Positions 1 through 6,372 of a stretch of DNA of 9,880 nt are shown piece by piece. The notes beneath the pieces are model-generated. The model was not told the origin of the DNA. It ran no database searches and saw only the letters and a program-made list of their open reading frames with translations. Numbering within the stretch: position 1 is the first letter of the stretch; each line of letters starts with the position of its first letter. Position numbers and translations under genes: made by a program. Source of the stretch: Rhizobacter sp. (GTDB lineage Bacteria; Pseudomonadota; Gammaproteobacteria; Burkholderiales; Burkholderiaceae_C); assembly GCA_025351675.1 (NCBI GenBank), contig JANXVK010000090.1, positions 1 through 9,880 on the forward strand. The letters are read 5' to 3'.

Positions 1-413
1 TCGAGCATGTGCCGGATGACGCCGATTTCCTGCGCGATGCGGCGCGATTCGGCGAACTCGTGCTGGTGAACCTGCCGCTCGAAGACAACTGGCTCAATCG
101 AAACCGCCGTTACGGCCCCGACGATGTCTCGGGCCACCTGCGCAAGTACTCGCTCGCCAATGGGCTCGCGCTGGTCGCGCGCGCCGGGCTGGAGGTGGTC
201 TCGCACACGCAGGTCTGGGTGCACGAGACGGCCACCGAGGCGGCGCGCCGTGCACTGCGCCGCGAACGGCTCGGTGCGGCGTTCGCGGGCGCGCGGCCGG
301 CGCGCGCACTGCGGCAGGCGGTCTTCGGCGCGGCCACCGCCGTACGGCCGCTGGGGCGGCGTTTGTTCGCATCGAATCTGTTTGTCGCGGCGCGTGTGAG
401 GCCCGGCTCTTGA
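1..413 (+). CDS. SAM-dependent methyltransferase, C-terminal part (5' end outside window)
   Basis: The frame is open from the left edge (first full codon at base 3) to the TGA at 411-413, so only about the last 136 residues are present. It opens with E-H-V-P-D-D, the 'LEHVPDD' block that follows the SAM-binding core of many class I methyltransferases. A beta strand (LVLVNLPLED) and a GHLRKYS segment come next, the place where these enzymes usually have 'GHLRxFSxxEL'. A GTG at base 9 falls inside this conserved block and cannot be the real start. The tail is rich in Ala and Arg and has no recognisable domain. The motif I glycine loop would lie upstream of the window, so substrate and full length cannot be judged. 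The gene overlaps the flippase start by 4 bases, which makes a glycan-modifying role likely. Methyltransferase assignment is fairly safe; the substrate is unknown. Confidence 0.8.
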   Translation, partial: EHVPDDADFLRDAARFGELVLVNLPLEDNWLNRNRRYGPDDVSGHLRKYSLANGLALVARAGLEVVSHTQVWVHETATEAARRALRRERLGAAFAGARPARALRQAVFGAATAVRPLGRRLFASNLFVAARVRPGS

Positions 414-1594
414 GCCTGAAGCGCCAGCTGCTGGTGTCGTTCGGCGTGCAGGGCGCAGGCGCCGCGTCGGTGCTGGTCGCGACGCTCTGGCTGGGCGCGA
501 GCTTGGGGCCGGAAGTGCAGGGCGGCTTCAGCCGCAGCAAGTCGGAGGTCGAGTTCATCGCCGCGTTCGCGATGTTCGGGCTGCCGCAGGCGCTGTTCTT
601 CCACGTCAAATCGGGCGGGCTGAACGGTCGCGCCGCGCTGCGCTGGGTGATGTGGAGCGCGATCGTGGCGCTGCCGATCGGCGCGGGCTACGCGCTGCTC
701 CAGCACGGGCCCATCGGCGCGCTGACGCTGCTGTTCGGCCTTGCCGTCGCGGCGGGTGTCGCGCAGGGCGGGTCGCGCGCGTTGCTGCTCGTGCGCGAGC
801 GCACGGGCTGGTTCAACGCGGTGACGGCACTGCCACAGGTGCTGGTGCTGGCGGGTGTGGCGTTGGTGATCGCGGCGGCCGTGCCACCGCTGCCGTTGAT
901 TTGGTTCGCCGTGTTCGGCGTCGCCTTCGGCGCGACCGCTCTGCTGGCTTGGCATCAATTGCACACGACGCTCGACGCGGTCGGCGCATCGACGGTCGGC
1001 TGGCGCGCACTCGGCCACTACGGTTTGGCCGCGTGGCTTACGGCCGCCCTGTCGACCGCAGCGATCCTCGCGATGCAGCGCTGGGTCGAAGCCGCTCAAG
1101 GCCGCGCCGCGCTCGGCCAGTTCACGCTCGCGATGACGCTGGTGCAGGTGCCGCTGACCCCGATCAGCTACGCCGCGCCGCTGCTGTTCCGGCGCTGGAT
1201 GGAGCGGCCCGGCGCGCACGCGTCGCGGCGCTGGAGCGGGTGGTTGTTTGTGGTGCTGCTCGCGGTCGCGGCGCTGGTCGGGATGCTGTCGACACGCTGG
1301 CCCGATCTCGGCCTCGGCGCGGCCTACGCTGGTGCGACGCAGGCGCTCGCGTTGCTGCTCGTCGGCGGTGCGGCCGAAGCCGCGTCGCGCGTGTTGACCG
1401 TGCAGGCCAGCGCCACCGGCTTGCCGTGGATCGCGGTGCGCGCCGAGGCGGCGCGCTGGGGCGTGCTCGCGGTCGGCTGGTTCGCGCCGTTGCCGCACGG
1501 CCTGTTGCCGCTGTGTGCGGTCTGGTCAGTCGCGGCAATCGCGGCGGCGTTGGTGTTTGTCTGGAACGGCCGCGCAGCGGAGGTCGAGCGATGA
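410..1594 (+). CDS. Wzx-like polysaccharide flippase / polysaccharide biosynthesis membrane protein
   Basis: This 394-residue protein is almost wholly hydrophobic, with about twelve likely membrane segments (roughly residues 12-32, 46-65, 78-96, 102-122, 141-158, 162-181, 203-222, 236-258, 277-293, 308-322, 346-360, 365-385). An N-terminal KRQ patch is followed by a glycine-rich first helix, as in MOP-superfamily oligosaccharide flippases. Such proteins move undecaprenyl-PP-linked repeat units across the inner membrane. It is a little shorter than most Wzx proteins (about 400-480). The start is TTG at 410, the only start codon near this point. It overlaps the preceding stop (TTGA), and GAGG at 398-401 sits 8 bases upstream as a ribosome site; the next Met is residue 55. 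Flanking glycosyltransferases support the role. A Wzy polymerase or O-antigen ligase is less likely, because no large periplasmic loop is visible between helices. Flippases are poorly conserved, so the call rests on topology and context. Confidence 0.75.
   Translation: MSLKRQLLVSFGVQGAGAASVLVATLWLGASLGPEVQGGFSRSKSEVEFIAAFAMFGLPQALFFHVKSGGLNGRAALRWVMWSAIVALPIGAGYALLQHGPIGALTLLFGLAVAAGVAQGGSRALLLVRERTGWFNAVTALPQVLVLAGVALVIAAAVPPLPLIWFAVFGVAFGATALLAWHQLHTTLDAVGASTVGWRALGHYGLAAWLTAALSTAAILAMQRWVEAAQGRAALGQFTLAMTLVQVPLTPISYAAPLLFRRWMERPGAHASRRWSGWLFVVLLAVAALVGMLSTRWPDLGLGAAYAGATQALALLLVGGAAEAASRVLTVQASATGLPWIAVRAEAARWGVLAVGWFAPLPHGLLPLCAVWSVAAIAAALVFVWNGRAAEVER
1579..1584 (+). promoter_or_regulatory. 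Strong ribosome binding site of the first GT4 gene
   Basis: GGAGGT lies 6 bases before the ATG at 1591, inside the end of the flippase gene. It is the best Shine-Dalgarno sequence in the operon. It fixes the GT4 start within a much longer open frame that runs back to base 652 through the flippase gene in the wrong frame. Confidence 0.8.
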
Positions 1595-2661
1595 CCCGCA
1601 TCGCGCTGCTCGGCCCGGCCAACTCGATCCACTTGCAGCGCTGGGCTGCGGCGCTGGCGCAGCGCAGTCATGCAGTCCTCGTGATCTCGCAGCACCGCTG
1701 CGAGCGCGAGCTGCTGCCGGCTTCGGCCGAGGTCATCTGGTTGCCGCACGCGGGCTCGCTTGGCTACTTCCGCAACGCCGGGCCGCTGCGCCGCGGACTC
1801 GCACGCTGGCGGCCCGAGATCCTGAACGCGCATTACGCGAGCGGCTACGGCAGCACATCGGCGCTAGCCGGTTTCGCGCCGACGCTGCTCTCGGTCTGGG
1901 GCAGCGACGTGTACGACTTCCCGTACGAAAGCGCTGCGAAGGGCTGGCTGCTGCGTCGCAACCTGCGCCGCGCGACGGCGATCGCGTCGACCAGCGAGGC
2001 GATGGCGCGCCAAGTGCGGCGCCTCGTGCCGGAGGTTGGCGAGATCGCGATCACGCCGTTCGGCGTCGACCTGACGCGGTTCGCGCCAGCACCACGCGCG
2101 GAGCGGCCGCTGACGATCGGCATCGTCAAGTCGCTCGCGCCGAAGTACGGGGTCGACCTGTTGCTGCGCGCATTCGCCGGGTTGCCTGACGCGTGCCGGC
2201 TGCTGATCGTGGGCGATGGCCCGCAGCGCGCCGAACTCGAAGCGCTCGCGGGTGAGCTCGGCATCGCCGCTCGCACCGAGTTCACTGGGGCGGTCGCGCA
2301 TGCCGATGTGCCTGCACTCCTCAATCGCCTCGACATCTACGTCGCGCCGAGCCGGCTTGACAGCGAGAGTTTCGGCGTCGCGGTGATCGAGGCGAGCGCA
2401 TGCGCGCTGCCGGTTGTCGTCAGCGATGCCGGCGGCCTGCCCGAGGTCGTGCGCGACGGCGAGACCGGTCTGGTCGTGCCGCGCGACGACGTGCCCGCGC
2501 TGCAGGCCGCGCTGCAGCGGCTCGTGCTCGACGCTGCGCTGCGCGATCGCCTCGGCGGCGCCGGCCGCGCGCACGTCGCGCGTGCGTACGAGTGGGGGCA
2601 CTGCGTCGAGCTGATGGAGCGCTGCTGCGAGCGCACGATCGCGCGAGGCGTCGCGCGATGA
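1591..2661 (+). CDS. GT4 family glycosyltransferase (GT-B fold)
   Basis: This 356-residue retaining glycosyltransferase probably adds a sugar from a nucleotide donor to the lipid-linked repeat unit on the cytoplasmic face of the inner membrane. The N-terminal GT-B half starts with RIALLGPANSIHLQRW, the acceptor-side loop typical of this family. SVWGSDVYDFP (101-111) matches the 'WGSDI' block of GT4 enzymes. The C-terminal donor half has the LLIVGDGP strand (204-211), VAPSR (251-255) and the EX7E motif, E259 to E267, followed by GGLPEVVRDGETGLVVP. Its length is usual for the family. The ATG at 1591 overlaps the flippase stop (ATGA) and has a strong ribosome site. The open frame continues upstream to 652, but that stretch is Arg/Ala/Gly-rich shadow translation of the flippase. 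Donor and linkage cannot be read from sequence. Confidence 0.92.
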   Translation: MTRIALLGPANSIHLQRWAAALAQRSHAVLVISQHRCERELLPASAEVIWLPHAGSLGYFRNAGPLRRGLARWRPEILNAHYASGYGSTSALAGFAPTLLSVWGSDVYDFPYESAAKGWLLRRNLRRATAIASTSEAMARQVRRLVPEVGEIAITPFGVDLTRFAPAPRAERPLTIGIVKSLAPKYGVDLLLRAFAGLPDACRLLIVGDGPQRAELEALAGELGIAARTEFTGAVAHADVPALLNRLDIYVAPSRLDSESFGVAVIEASACALPVVVSDAGGLPEVVRDGETGLVVPRDDVPALQAALQRLVLDAALRDRLGGAGRAHVARAYEWGHCVELMERCCERTIARGVAR

Positions 2662-3896
2662 ACATCCTGCTGATCAACCACTACGCCGGCTCACCACGTG
2701 ACGGCATGGAGTACCGACCGTACTACTTGGCGCGCGAGTGGGTGCGGGCCGGGCACCGCGTGCAGATCGTCGCCGCCGCTTGGTCACATGTGCGCAGTCG
2801 ACAGCCGGTGATGCCGGGCGGTACGCAGGTGCTCGACGAGATGATCGACGACATCGCCTACCGCTGGCTGCCGGCACCCGCCTACGTCGGCAACGGCGTT
2901 GGTCGGGCGAAGAACATCTGGGCCTTCCTGAGCCGGCTGTGGCGTGATTCGAAGGCGCTGGTGCGCGCGTTCAAGCCCGATGTCGTGATCGCCTCCAGCA
3001 CCTACCCGATGGACATCTGGGTCGCGCGCCGCATCGCGCGGATCGCCCGCGCCAGGCTGGTCTATGAGGTGCATGACCTGTGGCCGGCGTCGCCGATCGA
3101 ACTCTCGGGCATGTCGCCGCGGCACCCGTTCATCCTGATGTGCCAGAAGGCCGAGAACGATGCCTGCCGCGACGCGGATGTCGTCGTCTCGATGTTGCCG
3201 AAGGTGGCCGAGCACATGAACTCGCATGGCTTGGATCTTCGCAAACTTCACATCGTGCCGAACGGGATTGCGATGGACGAGTGGCAGGGTGATCCTGCGC
3301 CGCTCGCGCCAGAACTCGCGGCGCAACTCGTGGTGCTGAAGGCGGCGGGCCGCACGATCGTCGGCTACGCCGGCTCGCACGGCTTGCCGAATGCGCTCGA
3401 TGGGCTGCTCGATGCGGCCAAGCGGCTCAAGGACAGCGCGCTGAGCTTCGTGCTCGTCGGCGACGGCCACGAGAAGGCACGCCTCGCGCAGCGCGTGCGC
3501 GACGAAGGGCTCGTGAACGTGGTGATGCTGCCGCCGATTCCGAAGGCGCAGATTCCGGCGCTGTTGACCGCCTTCGACATCGCCTGGATCGGCTGGCAGC
3601 GCGTACCGATCTACCGCTTCGGCATCGCGCCGAACAAGCTGATGGACTACATGATGGCCGGCCGCGCGGTGCTGCATTCGGTCGAGGCCGGCAACGACCC
3701 GGTGGCCGAGGCGGGCTGCGGGTTGACGGTGGCGCCCGAGTCGCCCGCCGCAGTGGCCGAAGGTCTGATCGCGCTCGCCGCGTGCACGCCCGACGAGCGC
3801 GCCGCGATGGGCGCACGCGGCCGTGCGTTCGTGATTGCGCACCACAGTTACCGCGTGCTGGCGCAGCGCTTCATCGACGCAGTGGCGGTGCGATGA
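2658..3896 (+). CDS. GT4 family glycosyltransferase, WbuB/WcaI-like
   Basis: This 412-residue GT-B glycosyltransferase resembles the WbuB/WcaI group, in which members often transfer an aminosugar such as L-FucNAc early in repeat-unit assembly. The N-terminus MNILLINHYAGSPRDGMEYRP is the family's opening loop, where the glycine-rich turn and 'RxxxLA' helix follow the first strand. EVHDLWP (137-143) is a family hallmark, PNGI (201-204) marks the linker, and FVLVGDGHEK (264-273) the donor-side strand. The nucleotide-contact helix reads APNKLMDYMMAG (324-335), with D330 where classical GT4 enzymes carry the second Glu of EX7E; this Asp variant is usual for WbuB-like proteins as far as I recall. 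The ATG at 2658 overlaps the previous stop (ATGA) and has GAGG 9 bases upstream. The same frame extends back to 2400 inside the previous gene as shadow only. The family call is firm; the sugar specificity is inference. Confidence 0.9.
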   Translation: MNILLINHYAGSPRDGMEYRPYYLAREWVRAGHRVQIVAAAWSHVRSRQPVMPGGTQVLDEMIDDIAYRWLPAPAYVGNGVGRAKNIWAFLSRLWRDSKALVRAFKPDVVIASSTYPMDIWVARRIARIARARLVYEVHDLWPASPIELSGMSPRHPFILMCQKAENDACRDADVVVSMLPKVAEHMNSHGLDLRKLHIVPNGIAMDEWQGDPAPLAPELAAQLVVLKAAGRTIVGYAGSHGLPNALDGLLDAAKRLKDSALSFVLVGDGHEKARLAQRVRDEGLVNVVMLPPIPKAQIPALLTAFDIAWIGWQRVPIYRFGIAPNKLMDYMMAGRAVLHSVEAGNDPVAEAGCGLTVAPESPAAVAEGLIALAACTPDERAAMGARGRAFVIAHHSYRVLAQRFIDAVAVR

Positions 3897-4585
3897 GCGA
3901 CCAGCGCGAAGCCGATGCCGTCGCCGAGCGCTATGCGCGTCGCGTTGCCGGCGACCGCTACAGCATGCTGAAGCCCGACGTGTGGCAGACGCAGCAGGAG
4001 CGTCAACGTGCGCTACTCGCGCTGTTCGGGCGCCTCGGCTGGAGCGATCTGGCCAGCAAGCGCCTGCTCGAAGTCGGCTGCGGCGGCGGTACCAACCTGC
4101 TGGAGTTGCTGCGCCTCGGCTTCGCGCCCGAACACCTGACAGGCGTCGAACTGCTGCCCGATCGCCATGTGCAAGCGCGGCGCGTGCTGCCCGATGCGAT
4201 CGCGCTGCACGCCGGCGACGCGCTGCAACTCGATCTGCCGGCGGCCTCGCAGGACGCGGTGTTTGTCTCCACCGTGTTCTCGTCGCTCCTCGACGACGCC
4301 TTCCAGCAGCGCTTGGCCGATGCGATGTGGCGCTGGGTCGCGCTCGGCGGCGGCGTGCTCTGGTACGACTTCACCGTCGACAACCCGCGCAACGCCGACG
4401 TGCGCGGCGTGCCGTTGGCGCGCGTGCGCGAGCTGTTCCCGCACGGTGAAGTGCAAGCCTGCCGCATCACGCTCGCGCCGCCGATCGCGCGCGCGGTGAC
4501 CCGCGTGCACCCGTCGCTCTACACTCTGTTCAACACCGTTCCACTGCTGCGCACCCACGTCCTCGTGTGGATCGCCAAACCCTGA
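3893..4585 (+). CDS. Class I SAM-dependent methyltransferase
   Basis: This complete 230-residue protein carries a Rossmann methyltransferase core. Motif I is [15 protein letters not shown] (58-72), the acidic ribose-binding residue is E86 in GVELLPD, and a motif II/III-like stretch lies around [17 protein letters not shown] (108-124). A post-core strand GGGVLWYDF (152-160) follows. The N-terminal [19 protein letters not shown] (21-39) is a segment I associate with methyltransferases found in O-antigen and capsule loci, probably a lid over the active site. Expected role is methylation of a sugar in the repeat unit or of a nucleotide sugar. No membrane segment is visible, so it should be cytoplasmic. 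The ATG at 3893 overlaps the preceding stop (ATGA); the ribosome site is weak, so coupling to upstream translation is likely. Only the methyltransferase assignment is firm. Confidence 0.9.
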   Translation: MSDQREADAVAERYARRVAGDRYSMLKPDVWQTQQERQRALLALFGRLGWSDLASKRLLEVGCGGGTNLLELLRLGFAPEHLTGVELLPDRHVQARRVLPDAIALHAGDALQLDLPAASQDAVFVSTVFSSLLDDAFQQRLADAMWRWVALGGGVLWYDFTVDNPRNADVRGVPLARVRELFPHGEVQACRITLAPPIARAVTRVHPSLYTLFNTVPLLRTHVLVWIAKP

Positions 4586-4590
4586 ACCCG

Positions 4591-5754
4591 ATGCCCGACA
4601 CCCTGCCGTTCCTGCCGTTCGCGTTGCCTGAGATCGGCGAAGAAGAGATCGCCGAGGTCGTCGACACGCTGCGCTCGGGCTGGGTCACGACCGGGCCGAA
4701 GGCGAAGCGCTTCGAGGACGATTTCGGCGCGTTCCTGGGCGATGCGTCGCTGCACTGCATGGCGGTCAACTCGGCCACCGCCGGCCTGCACCTCGCGCTC
4801 GAAGCGCTCGGCATCGGCCCCGGCGACGAGGTCATCACGACCACGCACACCTTCACCGCGACCGCCGAGGTCGTGCGCTATCTTGGCGCCGATGTGACGC
4901 TGGTCGACATCGATCCGGCCACGCTGTGCATCGACCCGAAGCTCGTCGAAGCCGCGATCACGCCGCGCACAAAGGCGATCATGCCGGTCCACTTCGGCGG
5001 CCTCGCGGCCGACATGCAGTCGCTGCTCGACATCGCCAAGCGCCACGGTCTGAAAGTCGTCGAAGACGCCGCGCATGCGTTGCCGACGACCAGTGGCGGC
5101 GCGCTCGTCGGCACGCTCGGGTCGGACGCGACCGTGTTCAGCTTCTACGCCAACAAGACCATCACGACCGGCGAGGGCGGCATGGTCGTCACACGCGACG
5201 CCGCGCTCGCCAAGCGCATCAAGACCATGCGCCTGCACGGCATGAGCCGTGATGCGTTCGATCGCTTCACGGCCAAGGTGCCGAGCTGGTATTACGAGAT
5301 CGTCGCGCCCGGGTTCAAGTACAACCTGACCGACATCGCGGCGGCGATGGGCATTCACCAGCTGCGGCGCGCGCGCGCCTTCCACGCGCGCCGTGCCGAG
5401 ATCGCGCACGCGTATCACGAAGCCTTCGCCGGCCTGCCGCTGATCACGCCGCCCGACGCGCAAGCGGGCGACCTGCATGCCTGGCACCTGTACCCGCTGC
5501 GCCTGAGCGATGCGGCCCCGATCGGGCGCGACGCATTGATCGAGCACCTCTTCGCCGCCGGCATCGGCTGCAGCGTGCACTACATCCCGCTGCACTTGCA
5601 GCCGTACTGGCGCGATCGGTACGCGCTGCGCGCCGAGTCGTTCCCACACAGCCAGCGCGCTTACGAGCGCATGCTGAGCCTGCCGATCTACACGCGCATG
5701 ACCGACGCCGATGTCGCGCGCGTCGCCGGCGCCGTGCGGCGCACGCTGAGCTGA
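4591..5754 (+). CDS. DegT/DnrJ/EryC1/StrS nucleotide-sugar aminotransferase (WbgX/ArnB-like)
   Basis: This is a 387-residue PLP-dependent sugar aminotransferase, expected to use glutamate to convert a UDP-4-keto sugar to a 4-amino sugar in the cytoplasm. Hallmarks are [15 protein letters not shown] (28-42), [11 protein letters not shown] (60-70), [13 protein letters not shown] (80-92), VVEDAAHA (156-163) with D159 for the pyridine nitrogen, and [14 protein letters not shown] (184-197) with K189 as the Schiff-base lysine. [14 protein letters not shown] (241-254) and a C-terminal [10 protein letters not shown] strand (296-305) also fit. Length and N-terminus ([16 protein letters not shown]) match ArnB-type proteins. 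An in-frame GTG at 4567 would add 8 residues overlapping the previous gene. I prefer the ATG at 4591, 5 bases after that gene's stop, because it gives the normal N-terminus; neither start has a clear ribosome site. With a 4,6-dehydratase two genes downstream, the likely substrate is UDP-4-keto-6-deoxy-HexNAc rather than UDP-Ara4O. The family is certain; substrate is inference. Confidence 0.95.
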   Translation: MPDTLPFLPFALPEIGEEEIAEVVDTLRSGWVTTGPKAKRFEDDFGAFLGDASLHCMAVNSATAGLHLALEALGIGPGDEVITTTHTFTATAEVVRYLGADVTLVDIDPATLCIDPKLVEAAITPRTKAIMPVHFGGLAADMQSLLDIAKRHGLKVVEDAAHALPTTSGGALVGTLGSDATVFSFYANKTITTGEGGMVVTRDAALAKRIKTMRLHGMSRDAFDRFTAKVPSWYYEIVAPGFKYNLTDIAAAMGIHQLRRARAFHARRAEIAHAYHEAFAGLPLITPPDAQAGDLHAWHLYPLRLSDAAPIGRDALIEHLFAAGIGCSVHYIPLHLQPYWRDRYALRAESFPHSQRAYERMLSLPIYTRMTDADVARVAGAVRRTLS

Positions 5755-5763
5755 CCGTGCTCG

Positions 5764-6372
5764 ATGGCGAAACGGTTGTTCGACCTGATCTGCGCCGGCG
5801 CCGGGCTGTTGCTGCTGTCACCGCTGCTGCTCGGTATCGCGCTGTGGATCAAGTTCGATTCCGCCGGGCCGGTGTTCTTCCGGCAGCAGCGCGTCGGCCG
5901 CTTCGGCGTGCCGTTCCGCATCCACAAGTTCCGCACGATGCGCGATGACGCATCCGCTGACGCGACCGCACTCGGCCCGCAGATCACCGTCGGCGCCGAC
6001 CCGCGCATCACGCGCGCCGGCCGCTTCCTGCGGGCCGCCAAGCTCGACGAGCTGCCGCAGCTGCTCGACGTGCTCGGCGGCACGATGAGCCTGGTCGGCC
6101 CGCGCCCCGAGGTGCCGCGCTACGTCGCGCTGTACCCGGCCGCACTGCGCGACAAGGTGCTCTCGGTGCGCCCCGGCATCACCGACCCGGCCTCGATCGC
6201 GTATCGCGACGAGAGTGCGCTGCTGGCTCGCGCGGCCGACCCCGAGCGGGTCTACGTGGAGCAGGTGATGCCGGCGAAGTTGCGCCATGCGGTGGAGTAC
6301 GTGGAGCAGCGCTCCATGTCCGGCGACCTGCGCCTGATCGGCGCGACGCTGCGGGCGCTGTGCAAGCGATGA
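5764..6372 (+). CDS. Initiating sugar-1-phosphate transferase, monotopic PglC/WbgY type
   Basis: This 202-residue bacterial sugar transferase is of the short form, as in PglC, WcfS and WbgY. Such enzymes move a sugar-1-phosphate from a UDP-sugar to undecaprenyl phosphate and start repeat-unit assembly at the inner membrane. Residues 1-5 are basic, followed by one hydrophobic re-entrant helix (about 5-30) containing the S19-P20 helix-breaking pair known from PglC. KFRTM (55-59), RFLRAAKLDELPQL (87-100) with the catalytic pair D95-E96, LVGPRPEVPRY (110-120) and SVRPGITDPASI (134-145) complete the signature. It lacks the N-terminal four-helix region and extra domain of long WbaP/WcaJ forms. The ATG at 5764 is 9 bases after the aminotransferase stop; no clear ribosome site is seen. 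Its place between aminotransferase and dehydratase suggests that it uses their 4-amino product. The reaction type is very likely, the exact sugar less so. Confidence 0.94.
   Translation: MAKRLFDLICAGAGLLLLSPLLLGIALWIKFDSAGPVFFRQQRVGRFGVPFRIHKFRTMRDDASADATALGPQITVGADPRITRAGRFLRAAKLDELPQLLDVLGGTMSLVGPRPEVPRYVALYPAALRDKVLSVRPGITDPASIAYRDESALLARAADPERVYVEQVMPAKLRHAVEYVEQRSMSGDLRLIGATLRALCKR

Noticed and set aside
110..1498. Long - strand open frame (462 codons) antisense to the flippase
   Set aside because: The translation is Arg/His/Gln-rich low-complexity text of the kind produced opposite high-GC genes. The + strand gives a clear membrane protein with a well-placed start.
652..1590. Upstream extension of the first GT4 frame through the flippase gene
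   Set aside because: It reads as Arg/Gly/Ala-rich shadow, and the GT4 domain begins at the ATG at 1591 with a strong ribosome site.
4567..4590. GTG at 4567 as the aminotransferase start
   Set aside because: It would add eight residues (ending NP) not typical of the family and overlap the methyltransferase gene by 19 bases. The ATG at 4591 gives the normal N-terminus.
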